Below, one piece after another: positions 45,381-60,300 of a stretch of 64,000 bases of DNA; within the stretch, counting starts at the first letter, position 1; each line of letters begins with the position of its first letter. Position numbers and translations under genes: made by a program. Source of the DNA: Branchiostoma floridae (taxonomy: Eukaryota; Chordata; Leptocardii; Amphioxiformes; Branchiostomatidae); assembly GCF_000003815.2 (NCBI RefSeq), contig NC_049979.1, forward strand, positions 12,500,766 through 12,564,765. Reading direction: 5' to 3'. Below the pieces are notes generated by a model. It was not told the DNA's origin, did not search any database, and saw only the letters and a program-made list of their open reading frames with translations.

Positions 45381-48300
45381 CTAGGGTAGAGAGGCCAGAC
45401 ATTTGTTGGGTTGCACACTAATATATTATAAAACAGGGCTAAACCTAGAAATCAAATCTAGAAATGGAGGAACTGCTGACTTTTGACCTGAGGGCCAGGC
45501 AACCACCTCCAAGCCACGTTAAAACAGTCCCGTCAGTGTTTACTAAGTTAACCCCACCCTGTTCTCAGCAACCATTTTTCCTCACTCCCTTCAGTAGGTG
45601 CTGAATCCAGGCTTGACTGTACTTCATGCTGCATTTGCCACACTTGTAACAGGCCAGTTAAGTGAAATTGATTTGAATCTGATTCCTGTGCCTATACTAA
45701 CCTTTGACCTGAGGGGTTCCGGGAAGCCACCATAGGGCTCTCCAAGGTACCCCTGGAAGAACTCGATGACGGAGCTGGGCAGGGACAGCTCCTCTGCGCG
45801 GTCCAGCACCATCTCTGGAGTCAGCTTGTTCTGCACCATGAACTGGGCCAGGTCACCTACCACCTTGGATGATGGCGTCACCTGGTGAAAAGTGTTACAT
45901 GAGTTATATTAGCTAAGATATAAAGGTCCTTAGCCCATTGTGCACTGAGAAGAAAGACATACAGGGAATTTCAGTATGGCTGCACATGTTCAAAGGCTGC
46001 AGCTGCAAATAGTCTAACGATGAAAGTAAAATGTCTAAACCTGTGTCAGTAAAGAAGGAGTTAATTATCTTCAGCATAACATAACCAACTGTATCCAAAA
46101 GATGACACGACTTCATGCCAGAGAGGAAAACATCAAGACATGACAGATACCTTAATGACATCACCGAGAAGCTTGTTGGCCTCTGCATACGCCTTCTTAA
46201 TCTCAGGAAACTTGTCGGCCAGCCCCAGGCTGTAGGCCTGGAACTGCAGGTTGGTGTACTGCCCGCCGGGGATCTCGTTCTCGTAGACGTCTGCATTGCC
46301 GCTCTTCATGGAGACTGTGCACTCAAAGGGCGAGTACAGCTGTCTGGTCTGCTCCCAGTACGCGCTGTAGTCAAACACCTTCTCCAGGGGGATTCCTGGG
46401 AGAAAGCAGCAAAATGTCTTTAAGTTAAACATGTTCCTTTCCCATATCAACTTGTAAATTACAGAGTGGTCTGTTTCCAGTATTTGCTGTAGTCAAACAC
46501 CTTCTCCAGGGGGATTCCTGAGAGATGACAGCAAAATGTCTTTAAGTTAAACATGTTCCTTTCCCATATCAACTTGTAAATTACAGAGTGGTCTGTTTCC
46601 AGTATTTGCTGTAGTCAAACACCTTCTCCAGGGGGATTCCTGAGAGATGACAGCAAAATGTCTTTAAGTTAAACATGTTCCTTTCCCATATCAACTTGTA
46701 AATTACAGAGTGGCCTGTTTCCAGTATTTGCTGTAGTCAAACACCTTCTCCAGGGGGATTCTTGAGAGACGACAGCACACAAACATTAAACTTGAACAAC
46801 AAACATTTAACAGAAAAGAAGAATACACCAATAAAACAACAATTTACTAGACTAAGATTACTATTTCTTCCCTAAATAGGAAATATGACATCTAATCTAA
46901 TAATTCTACTAGGTGTCATAATACTGCCACATAAAAAAAAATCATTGTTATAGAATCCTTCTCAAGATTGTCTTGAACACCTAAATATTTGTATATTATA
47001 CTATATACATGGTACCTCACGATTACTGATGCTGCATTGGCAGGGCTCAAAATACCACCTGCATATGCAGGTTAGTGCAGGTAAAATTGGAGCTTGTGCA
47101 GGTATTTCTGGTGTCTACATGCACCTAACCTGGACTGGGTTTTATACATAAGTGTTCTTTGATGTACATGTAGGTGTATATGAATTGTTATTAGCTGCAT
47201 TGGATGTTACTTATGATTACACCTATAATTTAGTAGAAAAAATAGCAATGGTTCCTGAGCAATTTTAGTATGATCCATACTTCCTAAATTAAGAGTGGTG
47301 CCGGTAAAATTTGTCTGGTGCAGGTAATTTTCAATGTTACCTGCGCCAGTGCAGGTATGCAGGAAAAAGTATTTCGAGCCCTGATTAGTATATCCCATCA
47401 ACTCACTTTAAGTTCAAGTATTTTTTTCTCATGTGGAAGTATTATGGCATCAGAGGAAAAACATGTCTCTCACCTGTATCCAGCTCAGTCCCCTGTAGGG
47501 ACGCCACCAGGGCTCCCATGCTCGGCTGGGACGTCATTCCAGACATGGAGTCCACGGCAACGTCCACCACGTCTGCTCCGGCCTCAGCACACGCCAGCAT
47601 GGAGGCGACGCCCGCGCCCGACGTGTCGTGGGTGTGCACGTGGATGGGCATGTCGGGGTACTTGTCACGCAGGGCGGAGATCAGGATCTTGGCAGCCTGC
47701 GGCTTCAGGAGGCCAGCCATGTCCTGGGCAAAATAAGAGGAAACAAGACCTTGAGTATATCACACCTTTAAGTATAATATTCAAAGACCGTCTTCTTTAT
47801 TTGCAAAAAAGCTTTGATCATCGATCACTTCCTGTCAGTCTACGCATATCATAATATTCTTGACCTACAGTGGACATGACTAGCACATGGAAAACAAACA
47901 ATTTTGACTTTAACTTCCTGTAATTCTGGCAGCTCTAACTCCTGTCAAACTGACTGAAGACAAACCTTGACACTGTATGGATAAAAAACTGATGCTGTAT
48001 AGATGTGAAACTGACAAACCTTGATGCTGAGAACGTGCGTCCCTCCCTTGATGAGTTCGTCCGCCAGGTTCATGTAGTACTTCAAGTCGTACTTCGTCTT
48101 GGTTGGGTCGGACACGTCGCCAGAGTAGCAGATGGCAGCCTCCACGATTCCTCCCGCCTGTCCTGCAGCCTCCATGCCCAGGATCAGGTTCGGCAGGTAG
48201 TTCAGAGAGTCGAACACACGGAAGACGTCCATGCCTGTCTCCTTGGCAACTTTGCAGAACCTGGATAGAGGGGAAAGAAGGAACAGGCAGGCACTGCATG

Positions 48301-51300
48301 CTGCAGTGACTCTAAGGATCCCAAAGTTCATCAGTGGAAATGGAGGAGGATTGGCAGAAAAAAGTCTCTTATTCAGTGACGTACCAACCTGATGAAACTA
48401 TCACAAAGGCTGGATAGAAGAGCTCACACATGAAACTTGTGAGGATAAACTAAGGAACCATAGAGTCAATCTGGCTCTGAAATAGAGATATTCTTGAGTA
48501 GCCCACAGACCTAGTATGTTATGTAGATACTCACTCAAAGATGACATTGTCGGGGTAGCTTGTGTAGCCCACACCGTTGGCTCCCCGCAGCAGCATCTGG
48601 AACGGGATGTTAGGGATCCGCTTCCTCATTGCCTCCAGACGCTCCCACGGGCACTCCTTCAGGAACCGCAGGGCCACGTCAAACGTCGCACCTGAAGGGC
48701 AGCAATAAATAAAAAAATCACATCTCCATTTCAGTAGTTCCTGTATGGCCTCCCAATGTTCCCCAGACCATGATTGGGAGTAGTTCTTCATTTATGTATT
48801 CCTTTATTTTTAGTACAATGCTAAACTTTCTTCCGACACAAAGGTATACACAGATCTTTCATTGACCACTTCTTCAAGATCAGCCCTGATGACCAATCAC
48901 TTCAAAACATTAACTCACAAGAGTTACAGACACATGATCTAATTATTAACACATGATCTTGTTGATGTGTGATGTCAGCAACTGGTCAAACATGCTGGGA
49001 AGTTTAAAATGCCCACCATCTCTGTTCATGCAGTGATGGCTGGAGTGCCTTGGTCATCAGTATTGATCCTGAAGAGGGTGACAGTGGTCGTTGATGTGTG
49101 TATATCTTTGTGTTGGAAGAAAGTTAAGCACTTTACTATGATTACTACGAACACAGATGAGCTAATCCGTGTTTCTCTATTTTTGTTCGATTGTTTGTAT
49201 TGGCTGTTCCCCTCACCTCCCCAGTTCTCCACACTGTACATGTTGGAGAAGTTGTGCGCCACAAAGGGCGCGATGCGACACAGGTCATACGACCGGACAC
49301 GGGTGGCCAGCAGGGACTGGTGGGCATCTCGGAATGTCGTGTCCATCAGCAGCAGGCCCTTGTGGTTCCGCACGGCCTTCGCAAAACCTTCTGGGCCCTC
49401 CTCAACGAAAATGTCACGGAAACCTCTGGGTAAAGGCTGGTCTGGAAGGAGAAAATGAGAAGAATCAGTTAATAGTTTCATTGGGTTGGTGAATCAGTAT
49501 TCAACACAGCTTTCTGAACACAACCAATACGTAGGCAGCTGCCAACATGTAACTTTCTTCAGAGCAATTCTGACTGGTTCTTCAATACATGTAATGCTTT
49601 ACACTGCAGCTAGGCACTGCTGCAGCAGTTCCAAATGTGACTGTGTTTGTATCCCCCTCTTCATGGTTCATGACTAAAAATCTACTCCAGTTCAAGTACA
49701 TGTAACATTTAATTTAGAACCTTCAGTATTGCTTTGATTAATGTGACAAATGGTCACAGAAACATTGATACCTGCTGGGTGATTGATTTTATATTGGTTG
49801 TATACAAACAACTTTGTTAAACAAAAAAATATGAAAATACGGAATGATAGATTCTCAACATCATCATTCTATGCACATCAATGTTTGCTTTCAGGTTCCA
49901 ATTTATAATCAATCAGCATGAACATGAATTCCATATTCATTCTCAAAACACAATGCAAATTTGCCTATAAGGTCTTTCTATATTACATGTAAATCTATTA
50001 ATTCGAAGCATTCTTGAGTCATATTGAGCTCGCAAGATGCAATTATAATTACTAGTTTGCTGTGATTTTTCCTAAGGTTTACAATACAGCCATTCATTCA
50101 TGGTGGGTTTTTTTTCAACAGTGAGATTAAAACTGGTTGAGCTGCTGAAGAGAGTTATGATTATTGAAGACCAAAAATCAAGTCACATTCTCTATGTTGA
50201 AGTGTTATCTATCTCTGTCTAAAGCCCCAGTCGCATACCTTAGATTCACTTGTGATCAATGTAAGTATGCTCTTATAACTTAATGATATAATTTGTGACT
50301 CCTGCAACATTTGTGACCACTGTTAGTGACCAATTCTACCCAAACCTATGTCATGAAATCCCCATCACAGGTAAATCTTATGATGTGTAGTACTGGGGCT
50401 TAAATTATTGATTATCCATATTAAAATCAGCATGAAAAACAGTTGACAAGGGTTTGCCTACAGCTCCTTTTTGCTAGAATGTTAGCCCACACCAATATGC
50501 CTTCTAGTTATCATACTATATTTACAGTAGAAATACAGCAAGAGGTCAACATGAAAGCATAGGGCTGGGAGGAATATCTTCACTCCCTGAAAGCGTGTAA
50601 CATTAAGTACAGGCTTTCATCAGACTATTTTTCATGTTCATCTTCCAGTTATTTTTCTAAATCTGAGACCAAACGACTGGAATTGGTGGGACCTTTCTTT
50701 GGCTGATCACCCTTATTTTGCTCCCTTGAAAACGGAAACATTCAGTGGAAAACTGTATGATCCTGTGGATGGCTTTTTAAACACACAATCAAAATCAAAA
50801 ATAGCAAGAAAATTAGTGTGCAAAAAAACAACAACATGAAATCATCAGTCAACATAACATGGTGTACAGATGCACACGTGGAGAACAGATGCTTGAAGCA
50901 GTATTAAGGTAAACCACAGGAAAAGAAGCAAATCAGGTTAGCGAATCACCTTGCCTGGAGTTGTCCTGGAATGTGAAGATAGCGTGCAGGGCTTTCTCCA
51001 GCTTTCACTCTTTTTCCGTTTTCTCAATTTCATAGAGCAAAGCTCCATTATATTGACTGCCGAAGGCCTAGCCAGGTACCCAAACCTATCATAGCTGACA
51101 ATTCTCTTTCCATTGATGTGGGCTTAATTGCATCATACTTACAATAAATTTTACTCTTTCATAATGCCCTGGCACATAACGTCACTTTTATTACAAAAGT
51201 AATTTTGTGGAGAGGATGCATTAAGAGGAGCAAATTTCAAATGGCTTTGTCTTCATTCTGAAGGTTTTGTGACGCTGTAAATAGCCCGATGAAAATGACA

Positions 51301-54300
51301 CGTGTGTTAATTAATTATGCATCAATGGTTGAAGCTTTTGTCCATTTTTGGCAGCACAGGCACAGAAGGATGGTTTCTGGAGAAAGCCCTGGTAGCGTGA
51401 TTAAGAGCAGATGAGAAGCATACAGATCAGACATTGCAAAGCTGTGTGGACGAAAGCTTGGCAGAAAGCAGAAATTAAGGCAGCACAGACCGCTTGTGGT
51501 GCATGTCGATTCTCTGGAAGATACCATGGCACATGCCTGCAAAGCTGGTGTATTACACCGAAGGGCAGTTATACTGGCTATACATGATTACAGATAAAGA
51601 AGCTGCTGTGTTACACCAAATCTGCTATACAATTACAGATGGTAATCATGGTAGATTTCAAGTTCAATGTATTTTGGAGCATTTTGATATGAGTCATTTA
51701 GATTGAAACAATTGTGTTCTTTATAGATCTACTTTGATATTATCATCTTTTTGCCAGCATTACATCTGTCATAGTTAGAGTCACCTGGTCTTCACACCTA
51801 CTTTTAAAGGAAATCCAGTTTATTTAACACTATAAAAACTGAAAACATAATAACAAGTCTGAAAAAACATTAAAAAAAGGAGAAAAAATTATGTTCTTTG
51901 GAAGGGACATGAACAATGAACAGATTTGATATTTAATCACTGTGTTATGCTTGCTATAGTATGTGATTGTATGATGCATTTCCATTCTTGGGAAATCAAC
52001 CATTCTTCAACATCCCCTAATTAGTGATTAGTAAGTAGAGTCATTGTTAATAAGCACCACAGCATTGATACATCCAACCTGGATATCACAGTCCCTTCCA
52101 TACAATATCATTTCATCTGCACTCAAAATACCACCTGCATATGTTGGTAAACTATGCAGAGGAAAGAATAACTGCACAGGTATTTTGAGCCCTGCTTAAG
52201 GTACACACACATCCCTGCTTGTGCTTCCACTGAGCCACGGCACAGCAAGAAGGACAGCTCACCTCTTGTCTGTCTTTTGTCTGATGGGTCTGGAATGGTG
52301 GGAGCCCCAAACACACACAATATGGGTGACAGGAAAGTAGAGTTAGTAACCAGCCACCAACATCAATAACATATATATTACACATGTACATGCACATACA
52401 CCAAGGACTTGTAAGATCAATACTTTGCTAGCGTACAGTAGCAGTAGTAATATCCAGTATATTATCAAACTGCTGTGTATATAAACATACATTGAAACAT
52501 AAACAGAGTACATAGAAATACCAGAGCACCATGTCAGCACCAAGAGAGTACTTTCAATTCTAAGTGATACCTGTACTGATCATGAATGATGAATTAAGGC
52601 TTGTCGTAAAGCATCATATAATCAAATCTTATATCTGTTTTTTCCAAGTTGATGGAGGCATATCTAGATCTGTATTTGTTACACTGCTATTGTTCTCAGA
52701 GCAACTGAGTGGGGTTAAACTCTGAATGGTTACATGAAAACCAGTAATATATATGCTATCTTCTATTTGATAAACAGTACCAGCATTTCACTGCAAAATG
52801 AAGCTTTCTGTCAGTCATATCAGTAGTGTGTAATATAATACAACATTGTATTGTGTTGTTGCAATCAAAAGATAATCATACAATGACCTGCGACAAATGT
52901 ATCCACATTGTAAAACACACAACAGTTGACACAAAAATTCAGTGTGATCATGTATGCTATGTATCTTAGTGTGTTTGTTCTGTAGTTTTCCTGTTTGTCA
53001 CATGATATTGCCTTTGTTCAAAGGCAATGAACTAGAAAAAGTAATTTCAGCGATTGGAGTGGTTACTAACCAAAGGGCACTGGTGGCACCACAGGTGTGA
53101 TCTCCGCGGGCATGAGTCCGGTGGGGAGGGGGGTGCAGGGCCCGTTCACCATGATGTGTGCGATGTAGTACAGCAGCTTCTGGGCGCGGTTGCGGCTGGG
53201 GATGAAGTTGAAGAGGCCGGGGTTCTGGTCGATGAAGTGGGTGGAGATGGCGCCGGACAGGAACTCTTCGTTGTGCAGCACGTTTTGGAGGAATGGGATG
53301 TTGGTCTGTGGAAACATGTCAAGACGATGTTACTGTAAATGTTGGCATGTTCCTGGTGGTTTCTTTATGCGGCTTTTGCTGTGACAGCCAATGTATAGTT
53401 ACTGTAGTCTCTTTGCTTGTAGCTGATTTCTTTTTTCTCAAAGGCGGGAAAATAGGACAGCAGTAATTCCCAAGATCACAATGCTTAGCATCCTTCAGCA
53501 TCCTTCAAAATTAAGGGTGTCCCAGTGGCCACAGCACTAAAACCACTAAAACTTGGACAGCTTAAAAAATCACTTAGGGACTTTTGTGGAGAACAGATTT
53601 CTAAATCGTTTTCCACTTAAAAGGAGGGCTAATACCGGTAGTGACTAGAATGTAAACAAGATTACCAGTAGTTCATCCTCAGTTGATTGCACACCAGGAC
53701 CTTTTTGAGATAAATTCTGCAAAATTCTGCAACACTCAGCAGCAACAGTATGGGAAAAATTGATTTTGAGGTCTGGTCCTTACCTTAACGCCGCGGATGC
53801 GGAACTCGGAAAGCGCTCTCCTCATCTTTGTGGCGGCGGAGCGGTGGTCGATAGCGTGCGCAATCACCTTGCACAGCAGCGAGTCGTAGTGCGGGGAGAT
53901 GATTGCGCCCGCGAAGGCCGACGCGCTGTCCAGACGGATCCCCATGCCCTCTCCACTCCGGAATACCTGAGGGAAGGCAGAGCAGGAGCAAGCCTTAGGT
54001 TAGATTAAACTAAGGGTAGACAGAGAGATAGGCTGGGTTTAAGTTTCTATAGATACATACCCAGGCTACCCACCTCCACCCTGGGTTAAAATTGTGGCAG
54101 TACTCTTGGCTGCCTATGCCATGGTTAGAATAGGTAGAAAGACCCAGATAACCCCTTCTCTATCTTGGGTTAAAACGTTAGATATAGACAAACTCATCTT
54201 TAGCCTACCTGTACTAGAGTTAGAGTAGATACAGACCTTGGTGACTCACCTCTAAGCTGGGTTAGAGTAGATACAGACCCAGGTTACCCACCTCTACCCT

Positions 54301-57300
54301 CGGTTAGAGTTAGAATAGATACAGACCCAGTTTACCCACTTATATCCTATCTGTATCTGTATCTATATAGCCGGTATAACCGCCGTTCTGCGTAACACAC
54401 CAGCTTCGGTAACACATCGGTATCCTGTTTAGAGTTAGGGTAGACACAGACCCAGGTTACCCACCTCTATCCTGCCAGTGTCGGGCTGGAAGTTCCGCCC
54501 TGGGTCCTCGGTAGTGACCCGACATTGGATGGCCGACCCGTGGATGCTGATGTTGTCCTGGGACAGACCCAGGTCAGGCAGGGTGTTCCCCTGGGCAATC
54601 TTCAGCTGAGACTGCACCAAGTCAACCCTACAGTACAGCATCAGTGTGCATGAACCATTAATACTGCAGTATTTGGGGGAAGAGAGTCATGTCCATCCAT
54701 GCAAGAAGCATGCCCGGATGATGATGATTTGAGGGAAAACACTTCATATACATGTATACTGAGATATCATCCTTAAGTGGTTCAAACAGCAGAAAAGAAT
54801 AACTGACATTTTTAAAATTTCAAATCTAAGACACAAGCAATAGAGCTGCAATGACACAAATGCTCTTAACCACTGCATTTGGACCCAGAACCTTTAGATT
54901 TTAAGTCAACAACTTTAACCACAAGACCTTGCCACCTTCTTTTGGAAGAACCGACTTAAAGGCAACTCTCATTTCACAACTTCTGGCCCCATTACTTTTA
55001 CAAATGAAATTTAAGTGAAAATTATGACAAAAATTAAACAGCATACATAAAACTTCTGTTAGGCTTGAATGAAGCACTTTATGACGAATATTTTGTTTTA
55101 GGAATAACAAGACAACTGACCCGGTGACCTCCTCGGTTACTGTGTGTTCCACCTGTAGTCTGGCGTTCACCTCGATGAAGTAGAACTTCCCCTGCTCCTG
55201 GTCCAGGAGAAACTCCACCGTTCCCGCGTTCTCATAGCCGACAAACTTCGCCAACTTTACGGCGTCCGCCAGGATGCCCTCCCTGATGACGGGGTCGAGT
55301 TCCGGCGCTGGGGCGTACTCCACCACCTTCTGGTATCGTCGCTGGACTGAGCAGTCGCGCTCAAACAGGTGAACAACATTTCCTGCCTTGTCACCTGCAC
55401 CGGGGAGCAAGAGTTACAAATCAGTGCGAATGTGATCTGAGTTCAGTTTAGCTCAATAGCTTATCTATCTTAAAAGAGAAGACAGTATGTACACTATTTA
55501 CCGGTTCCTTGTACTATACTATGTACAACGAACTCTTGAAATACTGCTGTTCCAGGTCCGAAGATCCCATGTCCAACACAATAGCGAACATAATCAACAC
55601 TGTCTTCATCAAAGGTGAGCTAATGCCTGCTCTAGGGCAAGGCATTCTGATCCCTCTCCAAAAGCCAGGGAAACCGTGTGGTCTGTGCAGCAGTCTCCGA
55701 CCTATAGTTCTGCTAAACGGACTGAGGAAACTCTTCTCCCTCATCGTGTCAGAACGTTGCAAGCCACAGGTAAACCTCTACCTACCAAGATCACAGTCAG
55801 CCTACCGTCAAGGCCACAGCGCAGCTGACATAGTCTTCACTAAGAGGATCCTCGCCGACCTAGTTATGACAAAGATGTGGGACACTCACATCCTAGGCAT
55901 TGATCTAAGCCGTGCCTTTGACACCGTGGATAGAGCTCGGCTGATATCGGTGTTGAGAGATGTGCTGAAGGACGACGACACAGTACGTATGATCCAGGCT
56001 TTGTTATCAGACACAAGCCTTGCCGTGCGTGTCCAGGGAGAAGCAGCCCCTCACTTCCCAGCAACCATGGGCTCGCCTCAGGGTGATAGCTTGAGCCCCC
56101 AGCTGTTTAACGTCTACTACGAGGCAGCCCTCCGAGACCTGCGAAGATCCTCCCCACCCATCCCTACTCAAGACAAGCGGCTCAAGATACCAGCCGAAAC
56201 TCAGTATGCCGATGACTTAGACTTCATCAGCACTTCTAGTCACCATTTGGAAAAGATACATGAGGAAGCCTTGAAGATCCTACCAGAGTGGAAACTACAT
56301 GCCAATGCAAGTAAGACAGAGCGGGTCCACATCTGTCTAGAGAAGGACAGGGAAGAGGAGGAATGGAGAAAAAGCAAGTCGGTAGGCTCAAGACTGGGCA
56401 TCGCAGAGGACATAGAAGAAAGAATACAACTAGCAAATTTGGCCATGAGAAAGATGTGGAAAATGTGGGGGACAAAGCACATATCGTTACAACTTAAGTT
56501 AAAACTCTTTGAAGTGTACGTTATACTCGTGATGCTTTATAATGCCGGGACGTGGGGACTCACCGAGCAGTTGGCATACAAGATCGACATATGGCACCGA
56601 AAACAACTCCGACGTTTCACAGGTCACTTCCACCCCAACCACATTAGTAACAGTAAGCTGTACAGTAAGTGCCAAGCATCACCATTACAAAATGCAGTGC
56701 ACCGTCGCAGATGGTTCCTCTTCGGCCACATTCTCCGTATGCCACTGGACTCGCCGCCGCAAAAGGTCCTCAACGTCGCGTTCAGTAAGAAGCTCAAACC
56801 AAGGCTAGGAAGGCCACGTGAAGGCCTCCTCAGTAGTCTGGTAGACGACTGCATGCTACATCTCAACCAGAACATTAGACTTGAGACTCACATGTTAAGA
56901 TACCTAAGGGAAACAGCAGCAAACAGAAGACGATGGGAAGAATTGTACAAAGATCTAGACGTACACTGATTTGGTTATCGATGACTATCTGACTGTCTAT
57001 CTATAACTAAGAACAGTTATTATTATTATTAGTATTATTTGTACTATGTATTACCCTAGTTGTCTTTGACAAGTACTGGTACATATGTTGCATTGGATGT
57101 TCTGTCCTTAGGAGAACAGAAGCTTGCATGTTGGGTAGGAGACAACAGGGATTCACACAATTTGTTCAAACAATACAATTTGTTGTATATCAAGATTTAT
57201 AATCCAACTGTGAGCTAGGCAAAGCTAGCTTGGGAACAAGAAATAAACAATGATGGAACCAGCATTGGTTAGCCACGGGTATACATTTGTACTTCAAAAA

Positions 57301-60300
57301 TACCTGCACAGCTAAAATTTTACATTGATTCCACTAAACTGCCTGTGCAGGTGATATTTTGGACCATGTTTTGACAAAAAAGAGGGAACTCCTCACCTAG
57401 GATCTGCACCTCAATATGTCTGGGCTTCTCTATAAACTTCTCTATAAAGAGGGAACCGTTGCCAAATGCTGCCAGGGCCTCTGAGGTTGCACGCTGGAAG
57501 TTTTCATTCAGCTCCTGCCAAAAATGAGGAGGATCATACATAAATATCATATAGCTCAATATCTGAAACAGTAAAAAACTATGTAATGTAAATTCATTTG
57601 GTTTAGTAGTGGTTCATTTCATGGTGGGAGGAAAAATAAGATTATCGCTGTGTTTAAGATTTGCAGTTCTGTAGTATAACAATACTTATACAATGGAGAC
57701 ATATTTGCAGCGTCATGAATTTACATGAATTTCATGAAGTGCTATATTCATAAGTCATCATTGGCACCATAGTACAATCCACGGGACTGAGTGAGTGATC
57801 ATGAGTAAGTACAATCCATAACTATATGGATATGAGGTATGTAATGGTGCATTTTCTACATTACACAAAAGCACAATAACACATATCACCTCTTTGTTCC
57901 TGACGATACGCATGCCCCTGCCTCCCCCACCAAACGCAGCCTTTAGGATGATGGGGAAGCCATGCTCAGAACAGAACTGCTGTGCCTCCTCTAGTGTCGA
58001 CACTGGGCCATCCGTACCTGGTACCACCTGCACACCTGTGGGGAAAATCACAAACAATTCAGTAGGTGTCAAGTATCTAGTGCTTATGAAGTAAGCGATA
58101 TTCCACTACCAGTATAGTGGACTAGCCCCCTACTGCAGTGGTCTATGTAGTACAAGGGCTACAAAAATGGAGATAGCCACCACCCCTATACACTGAAGGC
58201 TGTGGGGTGGATTTTAACTGAACTAACTAATGACCTGGGCAAGCTGACAACAAACTATCTTGAGATTTATCATTTGTAAACAATTTTGTCTCTAAAAATT
58301 TACAACTTGATCAAAAGCTAACGATACATGTCCACAGATTTCCAATGTTCCATACAGTTATAAAAGGTATAATAAAAATTCACCTGTGTTGGCATATGGT
58401 AGATGAAATTATAGTGAGTCTTCAATCGTTTTTCTTTATGGTATTTGATTTGATTAAGAACTTCAGCTCAAACCTGCAGCGATGGCAATCTGTCTGGCCT
58501 CCACCTTGTCTCCCATCTTGCGGACGATCTCCGGCGCCGGGCCGACGAACCGGATCCCTGCATCGACAACCGCCTGGGCGAAGTCTGATCGCTCTGACAG
58601 GAAGCCATACCCGGGGTGGATGGCGTCTACATCGTTTTCCTGAACAACATAAGTTCATGGAACGTTTAAAGCATGGTTTTGACAACAGAAATACAAAAAC
58701 ATATTAGACACATACATCTAATTAATAATAGACTTCAAAAGATACAACTACAAAGTTAGACTTGAAAAGAACAAAATGTTAGACTACAAAGTCAATATAG
58801 GGTAACTTAGTTAGTGCATGTATGAATGTTTGTAGAGAATCTTAATTATGTTTCAGTTCTGATAACAGTAACAAACTCAAAGATTTCAGTACAACTGTTG
58901 TGCCATTGTGTGAAACATCAAAATAATCTCAATGTCAATAACTGTACAAGTCTGAACCACAGTATCAGTAATTGCCTGCCAAAAAAATAAAAAAAAGTAG
59001 CACTCTTCAGGTACAACAGTTATGTCTGAAACTACAGAAAAAATACATGTCCTTCTTCTGAAATATGAAACAGGTTGGTTAGAGATGAAGAGGAAAAGGT
59101 TAAATCAAGCCTTCAAGTTGTTGTAGTTGCGAGCTTGTTTTGTTACTGATTTATTAATTAACAAAAATAATGCATGAGCCTGGCTAGTGACCCAGTGTTT
59201 TGTGTGTGCATTTTGGGTATATGTTTGTAGTTTCAGCAGTTGAAAACAAACATCAACATGCTGGTGTTAAGTACATGTAGTTGGACTTTGCATTTTACCC
59301 TCATTAACTTTTTATCACATCCTGTTTACACATGATGGTGAGTAGCAGTCAAATGTCAAACCAAGTTTTGGTAAACAGGGAAAAACTATACTTAAGGGTA
59401 GAGAAGTAAAACACTTTTACTGCTAACTGTAAGTTCATCCATGTTTATGGAGACTTAATTTCATAAAGTGTATTATTACTGACAGAAAATTTGTTATGTT
59501 AGCAAGGTGATGAGTTCCCATCAGAATGGCCATTGCAAAAACAAAGGCACTACAAACATTTAATGATTTACAGTACTTCAATACTTATAAATGAATAAAT
59601 CAGAAGGATGATTACTTGAACCTTCCTTTCGGAACAAATTGACAAACAAAAGATGGCCTTGAGTCACCCCTACAGTGACGCAAATGTACAGATCTTGTTG
59701 TTGTTTTTATTCACTGTTGGCCCATGTTATTGTTCTAAAGTCCAGTTCACCATGTCAGTAACCACTGCTCCCAAAGGTCAAGCCCCTGGCCCAAACCTGA
59801 TGTGTATGGGCATACACTTATTCCTGACAAGTGTTTCACACATAACACCATAGCCTCCCAACCTTCTCCAGACCATGCTTGAGAGTTAGACATGTCCAAG
59901 GTTGCCTACTGGGAGATAGTCTTCTTAAGTCTGCGCCAGCCGGTTATAAATTTGGACAAATCAAAGCCAGGAAAGTCACATCCTGATTGGATGTGATCAG
60001 AAGCGTGGACTAGAGTTAGAACAGCAGGGATTCCAGGCTACTCCCAACCCAGCGCCAACAGGGAAAGGTCCTGTATATGTGACAGAGGTTTCTTTGGTGG
60101 TTTCATGATAATTTTGTCTTAACTCCAGGCCACAGCTTGCATTTATGTCCCAGCATTTGAGACTGGATTTCAAACGACTACCGGACTGTAACATTCTAGC
60201 TTGAAACTGTCAATGGCATCAACTGACCAAACCAGAAAAAATCTTTCCTTTTCTGTCCTGTTGATGTCTGCTTTGTCCGACTGAAACAGCCAGCATTTTG

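Larger units (their letters stand above)
49442..53070. other. Large PC intron between exons 9 and 10
   Basis: About 3.6 kb of mostly AT-rich sequence without a second gene. It contains the candidate microexon at 52263-52289 and the MITE remnant at 52119-52194. Other open frames look like chance frames. Confidence 0.6.

Noticed and set aside
47318-47854. 178-codon plus-strand frame rich in Pro/Arg/Cys
   Set aside because: It overlaps PC exon 13 on the opposite strand, a GC-rich antisense shadow.
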